Shown here one piece after another: positions 41,566-49,106 of a stretch of 64,000 bases of DNA. The DNA comes from Saltatorellus ferox (GTDB taxonomy: Bacteria > Planctomycetota > UBA1135 > GCA-002686595). Both the position numbers and the translations under genes were made by a program. The notes beneath the pieces were generated by a model. That model worked only from the letters and a program-made list of their open reading frames with translations, did not search any database and was not told the DNA's origin. Position 1 is the first letter of the stretch; every line of letters starts with the position of its first letter. The stretch lies in the NCBI GenBank assembly GCA_007751475.1, contig CP036434.1, positions 7,445,524-7,509,523 on the forward strand, in the 5' to 3' direction.

Positions 41566-43799
41566 GTGCTCCGACGCTCCTTTGGGCTCTCTGGGCCTCT
41601 GCTCTGCCCACGGGCCCAGCCTCCGACAAGGATCTCGCCGACGCCTTCGCGACCGTCGAGGCGCGCTGCTTCGAATGCCACGCAGGCTCGAACGTCAAGG
41701 GCGGGCTGCGGCTCGACGAGATGAGCGGGTGGCTGAAGAGCATCGATCGGGAGAGCCCGGTCGACAGTGAGCTTCTCTACCGCATGAGCCTCCCCGCCGA
41801 TGACGTCGATGCGATGCCGCCGAAGGGCGACCGCATCTCCGAAGCCGCGATCACCAGCCTTCAGAACTGGATCGAAGCGGGGGCGGACGAGCAGGCCATG
41901 CAGGCGCTTCTGAGCGCATCGACCGCGCGCACCCTTCAGCGACGGGGAACCATCTCTTCGCTCGCCACCCGGATCGGCGCGGTCATCGAACGCGTGCGGC
42001 CCTCGGGGGGCCGGTACGAGGGCGCTGACGCGCCGCCTCTCTATCGCGTGAGCTGGAGCCACAACCCTGTGGTACCGACGAGCGAACAGCTCGAAAGGCT
42101 CATGGAGCTGGACCAGCAGACGGTCGAGATCAGCTTCGCGGGCACGGGCGTGACGGACGAACTTCTCGCCGCGCTTCCGAAGCTCCCCGCCCTGCGACGT
42201 GCTCACCTGGAGCGCACGCAGCTGACGGACGCCGGGGTGGCGGCGCTCGTTGCGCGGGCACCTGGACTCGAGTACCTCAACGTGCACTCGACCGCCGTGT
42301 CGGCCCGCCTGGCCGAGGTGGTGGCGCCCCTCGAGCACCTGCAGCAGCTCGTGGCCTTCAACACGAGCGCGAGCCGAGGCAAGGAGCGCTCTCCGTTCGC
42401 CTCCCTGGGCCAGCAGCAGCCGAGGCGGATCCTCGGCGTGGACGGGGCGTCGCGCCGCGCGGTGCTCCTGCGCGAGACGAGCCTGGAAACCTACGAGCTG
42501 CTCTGGGAGCGCCCGATCGAGACGTCGGACTTCGACTGCCGCTTCGTGCAGTGGCTGGGCGATTCGCCGCCGGAAGGCGAGAAGCCGAGCGGCCTCGGCG
42601 ACGGCCATGGGCGAGTGCTGATTCAAGTGGGCCCGGACCAGCTGATCGAGGTCGACACGCGGACCCAGCGCGTCGTGAGGGAGCTGGCGATGGGTGACCA
42701 CGGGGGGGGCCCCAAGCCCGCGTCGGCCGAAGCGGCCCAGCGCCTTTCCACGGGCCACACGGTGGAGCTTGCGCCGGAGGCAGAGCTGATCGAACGGAGC
42801 GAGGACGGAACCTCCGTCTGGACCTTCAAGGACCTGAAGCGCTTCCCGAAGGGCTTCACGGCGGCCCAGGTCATCGAACGTACGGCGCGTGGGCAGACCG
42901 AGGCCGAGAGCGAGACCGAGACCGAGACCGAGCGTCAGGGCGCGGTCGTGCCGGCGGAAGGACGCGCCCCTGTGGTACTCGACCCGAACTACTCCCTCGA
43001 GGTCGCTTACCGCGGCGACGTCCCGCTCAACAGCATCGCCGTGGGGGACGTGGACGTGACGACGCCCGGCGACGAGATCGTCGCGGTGGACGAGGAGGGG
43101 CGGGTGCTCGTGATCCGAAGGACCGCGAGCGGGTTCGTCACCGAGACGATCGCGACCACGGGAGGCGAACTCGTGCAGGTGGCCGTCGGCAACCTGTACG
43201 GCAGCCATCCTGGAGATGAGATCGTGGCGGTGGGGATGGCGGAGGGGCCCGCGAGCGAATCCGGTCTGGGCGCGATACGAACCTTCTACCGAGAGCACTC
43301 AGGCGAGTGGACCGAGATCGCCTATCTGCCGCCGACGCTCGTGGAAACGGTCGCCGTCGACTCGCGGATGGCGACTCGAACCTTCCTCGCCACATGCAGC
43401 GACGGCCGGGCGCTGACGGGATTCATCGATGGGGCTGGCGGGGGCAAGGCCGTCTTCCAGATGCGGGTCCAGTCGCTACCCATGGAAGGCCGCATCGCGG
43501 CGACCACGGTCTCGACGAATGGCTTCTTCGTCGCCAACGGGGACGGCTTGGGCGCCGACCTGGCCTGGAGCGGCACCGACCTCGAAGTGAGGGAACGCTA
43601 CGCCACGCCGAAGTCCGTCCGTCGGCTCGCGTTCGACCCCTGCGTCGGCCTTCTCCTGGCGGACAGGAGCGGCGAGCTGCGCCTGATCTCCTTCCCCTTT
43701 GGTTCCTCGCCCAAGAAGTCAGGCCCCCCACTCAGGGGCGCGGTCCTGGTGGACATCGACCCCGAGGCCTACGGCGCGGAGGCCCTGCACGGTGGATGA
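41562..43799 (+). CDS. Exported c-type-cytochrome-like protein with LRR and FG-GAP repeats, frameshifted near its end
   Basis: This frame of 745 aa begins with a signal sequence (LWALWASALPTGPAS) and a planctomycete cytochrome-C domain (EARCFECHAGSNVKGGLRLD; C36, C39, H40; SLPADDVDAMPPKGDRISEA). Leucine-rich repeats follow near 175-275 (LLAALPKLPALRRAHLERTQ, LTDAGVAALVARAPGLEYLN), then a PQQ/WD-like part (to about 430), an acidic ESETETETE linker, and FG-GAP repeats (GDVPLNSIAVGDVDVTTPGD, EIVAVDEEGRVLVIRR). It stops at 43799 in the middle of a repeat, and the continuation lies in the +1 frame to 44049. It overlaps the DUF1501 gene by four bases and probably works with that operon. Confidence 0.82.
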   Translation: MSAPTLLWALWASALPTGPASDKDLADAFATVEARCFECHAGSNVKGGLRLDEMSGWLKSIDRESPVDSELLYRMSLPADDVDAMPPKGDRISEAAITSLQNWIEAGADEQAMQALLSASTARTLQRRGTISSLATRIGAVIERVRPSGGRYEGADAPPLYRVSWSHNPVVPTSEQLERLMELDQQTVEISFAGTGVTDELLAALPKLPALRRAHLERTQLTDAGVAALVARAPGLEYLNVHSTAVSARLAEVVAPLEHLQQLVAFNTSASRGKERSPFASLGQQQPRRILGVDGASRRAVLLRETSLETYELLWERPIETSDFDCRFVQWLGDSPPEGEKPSGLGDGHGRVLIQVGPDQLIEVDTRTQRVVRELAMGDHGGGPKPASAEAAQRLSTGHTVELAPEAELIERSEDGTSVWTFKDLKRFPKGFTAAQVIERTARGQTEAESETETETERQGAVVPAEGRAPVVLDPNYSLEVAYRGDVPLNSIAVGDVDVTTPGDEIVAVDEEGRVLVIRRTASGFVTETIATTGGELVQVAVGNLYGSHPGDEIVAVGMAEGPASESGLGAIRTFYREHSGEWTEIAYLPPTLVETVAVDSRMATRTFLATCSDGRALTGFIDGAGGGKAVFQMRVQSLPMEGRIAATTVSTNGFFVANGDGLGADLAWSGTDLEVRERYATPKSVRRLAFDPCVGLLLADRSGELRLISFPFGSSPKKSGPPLRGAVLVDIDPEAYGAEALHGG

Positions 43800-44049
43800 G
43801 GAGGGTACCGTCGACGTGGTACGTCTCGAGGCCGAATGGATCGACCCCATCGACTTCGACCTCTCGGGCTACGAGTCGGAGTACCCGATGTGGACGGGCG
43901 ACGTGCGGGAGATCGCCCGCGACTCCGCGGAACTCCGCGACCTTGCGTCAGGGGACTTCGAAGGGCTGGGCACCTCTCTCGTCACCTGCGGCGCGTCGGG
44001 CAACGTCCTGGTGATCCATCCCGCTCTGGATGGGCAAGGGAGGCGCTGA
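43786..44049 (+). pseudogene. Out-of-frame C-terminal end of the preceding gene
   Basis: The +1 frame reads VDEEGTVDVVRLEAEW right after the stop region. This matches the internal repeat VDEEGRVLVIRRTASG of the upstream gene, which follows GDEIVA where the upstream frame has GAEALH just before its stop. About 85 further residues follow (SEYPMWTGDVREIARDSAEL, GASGNVLVIHPALDGQ). One extra base near 43783-43790 would explain the break. No slippery heptamer or pseudoknot is evident, so a mutation or an assembly error is more likely than programmed frameshifting. The intact product would be about 830 aa. Confidence 0.75.
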
Positions 44050-44063
44050 GAAGCCGCCGCGAG

Positions 44064-44418
44064 TCAGCCTGCGGCGTGGTCGATATCGCTCGCTGCACCG
44101 AGGACGCGCTCGCCGCCTTTCCGGTCCATGAGCGAGGTCGCGACGCCCGCCAGACCGGAGAGCAAGAACGCGGGGGGCAGCTCACCCAGCTGCCCGAAGA
44201 AATCCCCCACCACGGCCAGCTCGGGCGCCCCGAATTTGAAGAGCGGGACACAGAGGAAGCCGACGATCATCGCGACGAGTGAGCCGCGCGCCGTCATCTT
44301 CGACCAGTAGAGGGAGAGGATCATGGTCGGGCAGAAGGTCGCGCTGATTCCGGACCAGCCGAAGATCGCGAACCAGAAGACCGTTCGTCCGGGGGCGAGC
44401 CAGGAGACAAGGAGAGAT
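44064..44418 (-). pseudogene. Remnant of a sodium:solute symporter (SSF/PutP type), C-terminal end
   Basis: The minus-strand frame reads WLAPGRTVFWFAIFGWSGIS, ATFCPTMILSLYWSKMTARG, SLVAMIVGFLCVPLFKFGAP, FLLSGLAGVATSLMDRKGGE. This matches the last transmembrane helices of sodium/solute symporters of the PutP family, where W.GL...F.P....LYW..MT..GA..GM..G is typical. Only about 115 of the expected 500 or so residues remain, and no start codon or further homology is found upstream, where the promoter of a plus-strand gene begins. It is a truncated gene, left by deletion or rearrangement. Confidence 0.75.
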
Positions 44419-44467
44419 GGTCGGGGTAGCGGAGCCAGGGACCGCGCCAGCCCCTGGCTACGGCTGA

Positions 44468-44473
44468 TAAACT
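44468..44473 (+). promoter_or_regulatory. -10 box (TAAACT), leaderless geometry
   Basis: TAAACT is followed by six bases (AGGGCC) and the ATG at 44480. It is a good -10 match, with no Shine-Dalgarno motif before the ATG and no clear -35 box. Confidence 0.5.
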
Positions 44474-44479
44474 AGGGCC

Positions 44480-45010
44480 ATGACCCATGCCTGCATGATT
44501 CTCTTCATCATGGGCGTGCTCGGCGCCACGGACATCGTCGTCTTCCACGTGGCGGCCCACGACCTCCGGAACCGGCCCGAGTCGCGGGCCGAGCTGGTGA
44601 CGCACTTCCTGCGTGGCCCCACCTACGCGGCCCTGTTCTTCGTCCTTCCCAACTTCACGCTGAACGGTGGGTGGTTCGTGGCTCTTCTCGCTCTCCTGGT
44701 CGTGGACGCCCTGATCTCGGTGGTCGACTTCTGGCTCGAGCCGGAGAGTCGTCGCACCGCCGGAGGGCTGCCGCGCGGCGAGTACCTTCTGCACGTGATC
44801 CTCGCGGGGCTCTTCGGGGCGCTGGTGGCCGTGATCGTCCTTGAGCGCGGCGGACACCTGGACGCGCCGACCGCCATCCATTGGATGCCGCGCGGCACGG
44901 GCGTGCCGGACCTCCTTCGGCTCGCGCTGACGGCGATGGCACCGATCGTTCTCTTCACCGGTCTTCTGGATCTTCGGGCCGTGCTGCGCCTGGGGAGCCG
45001 TCGCACGTGA
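44480..45010 (+). CDS. Small integral membrane protein, unknown function
   Basis: The family is not recognised. The 176-aa protein has four or five hydrophobic helices: ACMILFIMGVLGATDIVVFH, YAALFFVLPNFTLNGGWFVA running into LLALLVVDALISVVDFWL, YLLHVILAGLFGALVAVIVL, and LLRLALTAMAPIVLFTGLLD. A conserved-looking polar patch (HVAAHDLRNRPESRAELVTH) follows helix 1. It is probably in the cytoplasmic membrane. Its stop overlaps the GTG start of the next membrane protein by four bases (GTGA), so the two are likely coupled. No cofactor or catalytic motif is apparent. Confidence 0.75.
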   Translation: MTHACMILFIMGVLGATDIVVFHVAAHDLRNRPESRAELVTHFLRGPTYAALFFVLPNFTLNGGWFVALLALLVVDALISVVDFWLEPESRRTAGGLPRGEYLLHVILAGLFGALVAVIVLERGGHLDAPTAIHWMPRGTGVPDLLRLALTAMAPIVLFTGLLDLRAVLRLGSRRT

Positions 45011-45861
45011 GCGTGGACCCGCAGGCTGCGAACCTCTACCCGCTGCTCGATCCCGAATGGGAAGCCAAGACCCGCCACGCGGGCTGGCTCGTGCTCATCC
45101 CGTTCTTCGGATGGCCCATGGTCCTCGGCTACCGCAAGGCCCAGATCGAGCATTTCTTCTGGCCGCAGGAACGCGCCATGCCCGAGTGGGACGGGCGTCA
45201 TCTCGAGCACTGCGTCAACGGGTTCCGCGCCATGGGCGTGATCCAGCTCTATCTCTTGCCCCTCTGGATCGCGCTGTCGCTCCAGGTGTCCGCCGCTGGC
45301 TTTCGACCAGGCATCGAGACGCTGATCGGCTGTGCGATCTGCCTTGCCTTTCTCGCGTTCCTCAACGTCGCCTTTCCCGTCCTGGTGACGCTTTTCAGCC
45401 TGCCCGTCGGCGGCGGGCCCTACCTGGAGCGCGGCGACGCTGCCTGGATGATCGCGCTCTTCCACCTGATCATCTTCCTGCTGCCCGCAGGGTTCCTGCG
45501 AGTCTCCGCGACAGGGCGATTCCGCTCGGCCTTCCAGCTCACGCGCACGATCCCCCTCGTCGTCCGCCGATTCCGCGACTACGTAACGGCGTGGTGGTAT
45601 GCGCTGTTCATGAACCTACCGCCGCTGCCGCTTCTCCCGTTCGCCCCATGGGGGATGTTCTGGGGCTACCTGTCCTCCGTGGCGCTCTTCAACCAGATCC
45701 TGATCGATGAGCCTTCCGGGCACGGCCCGGATCGCATTCGAGGCGAGAGCTGGCTGGCTCGCTCACTGGACGCTCCACCACCTGGCCCCGGGGTTCGGAT
45801 TTGGCGCTCTCCCTGGGTCATCGTTCCGCTTCCGCGGCGGCGTCAATCGGCGGAGGGCTGA
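45007..45861 (+). CDS. Polytopic membrane protein, DUF4013-like
   Basis: This 284-aa protein has several membrane helices (WLVLIPFFGWPMVLGYRKAQ, AMGVIQLYLLPLWIALSLQV, LIGCAICLAFLAFLNVAFPV, MIALFHLIIFLLPAGFLRVS). A late segment SAFQLTRTIPLVVRRFRDYV, TAWWYALFMNLPPLPLLPF resembles the AF....I...I..N...Y element of DUF4013 proteins; this match is tentative. The start GTG at 45007 is taken because it overlaps the upstream stop and precedes SVDPQAANLYPLLDPEWEAK, the first plausible soluble segment. Function unknown. It ends 12 bp before the fucosidase ATG, but that gene has its own -10 box. Confidence 0.7.
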   Translation: MSVDPQAANLYPLLDPEWEAKTRHAGWLVLIPFFGWPMVLGYRKAQIEHFFWPQERAMPEWDGRHLEHCVNGFRAMGVIQLYLLPLWIALSLQVSAAGFRPGIETLIGCAICLAFLAFLNVAFPVLVTLFSLPVGGGPYLERGDAAWMIALFHLIIFLLPAGFLRVSATGRFRSAFQLTRTIPLVVRRFRDYVTAWWYALFMNLPPLPLLPFAPWGMFWGYLSSVALFNQILIDEPSGHGPDRIRGESWLARSLDAPPPGPGVRIWRSPWVIVPLPRRRQSAEG

Positions 45862-45867
45862 TACAGT
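45862..45867 (+). promoter_or_regulatory. -10 box (TACAGT) of the fucosidase gene, leaderless geometry
   Basis: TACAGT, overlapping the stop of the preceding gene, is followed by six bases (CTGGGC) and the ATG at 45874. No Shine-Dalgarno motif is seen, and no -35 box is convincing. Confidence 0.5.
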
Positions 45868-45873
45868 CTGGGC

Positions 45874-47451
45874 ATGCCTCACACCGGACGAACGAACGTG
45901 GTTGCTTCACTCGGCATGCTCCTCGCGCTGGCCCTCTTCAGCGGCCTTGCCACGGCCCAGACCGGCGAGGTCGCCGCGCTCCCGACGGAAGATCCTCCCG
46001 TGGAGCGGCTGCATCCCATGCTGGCGCCCGTCATCCAGCAGGGACCGTTCGCGCCCTCGTGGGCCTCGCTCGTGACGCACCCGCTGCCGAGCTGGTTTCG
46101 GGACGCGAAGGTCGGGCTCAGCGCCCACTGGGGTCCCTACTGCGTTCCCGGCTGGACGCCGCGCAAGGATACGCCCTACGGGGTCGCGTACGCCGAGTGG
46201 TACTGGCAGTGGATGATGTCCAACGAAGCCGTGAAGGAGTACCACGCAAGGACCTACGGCGACGCGCCCTACGACGCGTTCATCGATGGCACGCCGAACC
46301 TCGAGAAGGAGAGCGTCGAAGGCTTCTTCGCGAAGGACTTCGACGCCGACGCCTGGATGGACCTTTTCACCCGCGCCGGTGTCCAGTACTTCTTCATCAC
46401 CGTCAAACACCACGACGGCTTCTGCCTCTTCGACTCCGACTTCACCCACCGCGACGCGGTCGAGATGGGACCGAAGCGCGACCTCTACGGCGAACTCGTC
46501 GCCGCGGCGCGCGAGCGCGGCATCCGCGTCGGTCTCTACTACTCGTTCTACGAGTGGTTCAACCCGGCCTATGCGGCCACGCCGGATCCGAACGAGTACG
46601 CCGGCTTCCAGCCCCTCACCGATCGCGACCTCGACGGGAACGACTCCGAGTACGTCGATGACTTCATGGTGCCGCAGATCAAGGAACTGATCGACAGGTA
46701 CCACCCCGATTCCCTCTGCTTCGACGGCGAGTGGGAGCATGGCTATCCCTTCTGGCGAGCGCGTCAGATCGTGGCCTACTACTACAACCAGGCGGCGGAA
46801 CGCGGCCAGGAGGTGGTCGTCAACGACCGCTTCGGCCAGAAGAAGGAAGGGACCTCCGACACGCGCGGCGTCTACGGCGACTTCTACCACGTCGAGTACC
46901 ACGCCGACATCGACCGCGCCAAGCCCTGGGCCATGTGGCGAGGGTTCGGCAACAGCTACGGCTACAACCGGAACGAGCACCCCGACAACATCCTGAGCCC
47001 CGCCGAGACGATCCGCATGGTCGTCGACGTCGTCTCGGACAATGGCAACATCGAGTTCAACCTCGGCCCGAAAGCCGACGGGACGCTGGCGGAGTTCGAG
47101 GTCGAGCGCCTGGAGGCGATGGGCCAGTGGCTCGGCGTCAACGGAGAGTCGATCTACGGCACGCGCAAGAGCCCCTTCGGCGCCCAGACCTTCGGCCGGA
47201 CGACCTACGACGCCGGCAACCATCGCCTCTACGTTCACGTCTACGAGTGGCCCGAGAACGGCGAACTCCTCGTGTCCGGAGCCGCGGTGCAACCGAGTTC
47301 CGCCCGGCTCCTCGCCCGGCCCGAATCCCCGGTCGTCTGCGAGGCAATCGACGGAGGTGGCCTTCGCATCCGAGTCGAGGGACCCGCGCCGGACGAGGCC
47401 GTCAGCGTGATCGCCATCGAGTACGAGGGCGAGATCGAGCCGATCCGCTGA
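45874..47451 (+). CDS. Secreted alpha-L-fucosidase (GH29)
   Basis: This 525-aa exported retaining glycosidase removes alpha-L-fucose from glycans. A signal peptide covers roughly 1-29 (ASLGMLLALALFSGLATAQ). GH29 features are WFRDAKVGLSAHWGPYCVPG, EWYWQWMMSNEAVKEYHART, FDADAWMDLFTRAGVQYFFI, TVKHHDGFCLFDSDFTHRDA, the Arg/Tyr sheet GIRVGLYYSFYEWFNP and the nucleophile region PDSLCFDGEWEH (D284). GNIEFNLGPKADGTL and EAMGQWLGVNGESIYGTR are standard late motifs, followed by a C-terminal beta-sandwich. Together with the sulfatase this suggests attack on fucose-containing, possibly sulfated, polysaccharides. Own promoter likely (TACAGT box). Confidence 0.95.
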   Translation: MPHTGRTNVVASLGMLLALALFSGLATAQTGEVAALPTEDPPVERLHPMLAPVIQQGPFAPSWASLVTHPLPSWFRDAKVGLSAHWGPYCVPGWTPRKDTPYGVAYAEWYWQWMMSNEAVKEYHARTYGDAPYDAFIDGTPNLEKESVEGFFAKDFDADAWMDLFTRAGVQYFFITVKHHDGFCLFDSDFTHRDAVEMGPKRDLYGELVAAARERGIRVGLYYSFYEWFNPAYAATPDPNEYAGFQPLTDRDLDGNDSEYVDDFMVPQIKELIDRYHPDSLCFDGEWEHGYPFWRARQIVAYYYNQAAERGQEVVVNDRFGQKKEGTSDTRGVYGDFYHVEYHADIDRAKPWAMWRGFGNSYGYNRNEHPDNILSPAETIRMVVDVVSDNGNIEFNLGPKADGTLAEFEVERLEAMGQWLGVNGESIYGTRKSPFGAQTFGRTTYDAGNHRLYVHVYEWPENGELLVSGAAVQPSSARLLARPESPVVCEAIDGGGLRIRVEGPAPDEAVSVIAIEYEGEIEPIR

Positions 47452-47481
47452 AGGATGGCCAGGATCGTGGCGCGGATTGCC

Positions 47482-48675
47482 TCAGGTCACCGCGCCCCGT
47501 TCCCGGTAGCGCGGATCCTCCCACAGACGCTCGCCCATGACGCGCGCGATCACGGCGACGGCCGCGTCCACGTCGTCCTCGTCGATGTAGAGCGGCGTGA
47601 AGCCGAAGCGCATGATGTCCGGGGCGCGGAAGTCCCCGATCACGCCCTGCGCGATGCACGCCTGGATCGCGGCGTAGCCCTCCGGGTGCTGGAAAGACAC
47701 CTGGGAGCCGCGAGCGGCTGGATGGCGGGGGCTCGCGAGCTCCAGGTCCGGGCAGGTCGCCTCGACGCCCGCGATGAACCTCTCCGTCAGCCGGATCGAC
47801 GCGAGCCGTAGCTCCTGCAGATCCACCGTGTCCCAGATGTCCATCGACGCCTCCAGCGCCGCCATCTGGATCACCGGCGGCGTCCCGACGCGCATCCGCG
47901 CCACGCCGTCGCCGGGTCGATAGCTCCGCTCGAAGGCGAATGGAGCGTCGTGGCCGAGCCAACCCGAGAGCGCCGGGCGCGCGCTGCCTGCGTGGCGCGG
48001 CGCGACGTAGATGAACGCGGGCGCACCTGGACCGCCGTTCAGGTACTTGTAAGTGCAACCCACCGCGAAGTCAGCGCCCGCGCGCCGCACATCGACGGGC
48101 AGCGCACCCGCCGAATGGGCCAGGTCCCAAACGCAGAGAACACCCGCTTGATGGGCGCGCGCCGTCAACCCGGCCATGTCGTGCAGCCGGCCGGTCCGGT
48201 AGTCGACCTCGGTCAATAGCAAAACGCCGACCTCCCCGTCGATCTCGTCCGCCACGGCCTCCGGCTCGACCACCCGAAGGCTGTGCCCCTGCCCGAGCGT
48301 GCCCATCAACCCCTCAGCGATGTAGAGGTCGGACGGAAAGTTCCCGCTGTCCGAGAGGATCACCTTGCGGTCCGTCATGGCCAGCGCCGACGCTAGCGCC
48401 TGGAACACCTTGATCGACAGCGTGTCGCCGACGGTGACGTGCCCCGGCTCCGCACCGATCAGCCGCCCGATCCGATCGCCGAGCTTCATCGGCTGCTCCA
48501 TCCAGCCGGCCCCATTCCGAGTGACCCCGTTCCAACCACCGATCAGCATCGCGCCCCACTCCTCTCGAAGCATCCGCGCCACGCGCTCGGGCGTGTGAAT
48601 CGGAAGGGGGCCGAGCGAGTTGCCGTCGAGATAGATCACCCCTTCAGGCAGGGAGAAGGACCCGCGACGCAACAT
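47482..48675 (-). CDS. kynU: Kynureninase
   Basis: This 397-aa PLP enzyme cleaves kynurenine or 3-hydroxykynurenine to anthranilate or 3-hydroxyanthranilate plus alanine. Family motifs are GVIYLDGNSLGPLPIHTPER, SDSGNFPSDLYIAEG, LLTEVDYRTGRLHDMAGLTA, VLCVWDLAHSAGALPVDV, and AVGCTYKYLNGGPGAPAFIY, where K210 binds PLP. The C-terminal RFGFTPLYIDEDDVDAAV is also typical. Its start overlaps the stop of a response-regulator gene by one base (TGATG), an unusual partner for a tryptophan-catabolic gene. No other kyn or nad gene is nearby. Confidence 0.94.
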   Translation of the reverse strand: MLRRGSFSLPEGVIYLDGNSLGPLPIHTPERVARMLREEWGAMLIGGWNGVTRNGAGWMEQPMKLGDRIGRLIGAEPGHVTVGDTLSIKVFQALASALAMTDRKVILSDSGNFPSDLYIAEGLMGTLGQGHSLRVVEPEAVADEIDGEVGVLLLTEVDYRTGRLHDMAGLTARAHQAGVLCVWDLAHSAGALPVDVRRAGADFAVGCTYKYLNGGPGAPAFIYVAPRHAGSARPALSGWLGHDAPFAFERSYRPGDGVARMRVGTPPVIQMAALEASMDIWDTVDLQELRLASIRLTERFIAGVEATCPDLELASPRHPAARGSQVSFQHPEGYAAIQACIAQGVIGDFRAPDIMRFGFTPLYIDEDDVDAAVAVIARVMGERLWEDPRYRERGAVT

Positions 48676-49106
48676 CAGCTTCCTGCGAGAACGGCGTCGA
48701 CTTTCGCGCGGAGTTCCTCGGCGCTGGTTCGTCCCTTGATGACGAAGTCGACCACCCCCTCGTACGCAAGCGCCCGGACTCGCTCATCGGGGTGCTCGGA
48801 GGAGCTGACCATGATGACCGCGCACTGGGCGTACTCTTCGCGCTGGGTCCTCAGCTTCTGGAAGGACTCCAGAAAGCCAAAACCGGAGACGCGCGGCATG
48901 TTGATGTCGAGGAAGAGGATCCTCGGTGGAAAAGCCTTCCCTTGACTCGACCTGTTTGCCTCGAAGTTCGACAGGAACTCGATCGCCTCGACTCCATCCC
49001 TGCATTCGAACACCTTCACGTCCAGCCCGCCGCGCTTGAGGTCGCGCATGAGCAGGTAGCGATCGAGCTGGTCGTCGTCGATGATCAGGAAGCTAACGAA
49101 GGTCAT
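48675..49106 (-). CDS. Single-domain response regulator (Rcp1-like)
   Basis: This 143-aa cytoplasmic protein is a receiver domain alone: SFLIIDDDQLDRYLLMRDLK (acidic pocket), FECRDGVEAIEFLSNFE, ILFLDINMPRVSGFGFLESF with phosphoacceptor D67, VIMVSSSEHPDERVRAL, and DFVIKGRT with the conserved Lys. There is no output domain; relatives such as cyanobacterial Rcp1 pair with phytochrome-type kinases. The gene overlaps the histidine-kinase stop by 14 bases upstream and the kynU start by one base downstream, so all three are translationally linked. The output is probably phosphorelay or protein contact. Confidence 0.92.
   Translation of the reverse strand: MTFVSFLIIDDDQLDRYLLMRDLKRGGLDVKVFECRDGVEAIEFLSNFEANRSSQGKAFPPRILFLDINMPRVSGFGFLESFQKLRTQREEYAQCAVIMVSSSEHPDERVRALAYEGVVDFVIKGRTSAEELRAKVDAVLAGS

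Noticed and set aside
43775..43805. Programmed frameshifting to join the two frames of the cytochrome/FG-GAP gene
   Set aside because: No slippery heptamer, rare-codon or stop-context signal was found, and no downstream pseudoknot is evident.
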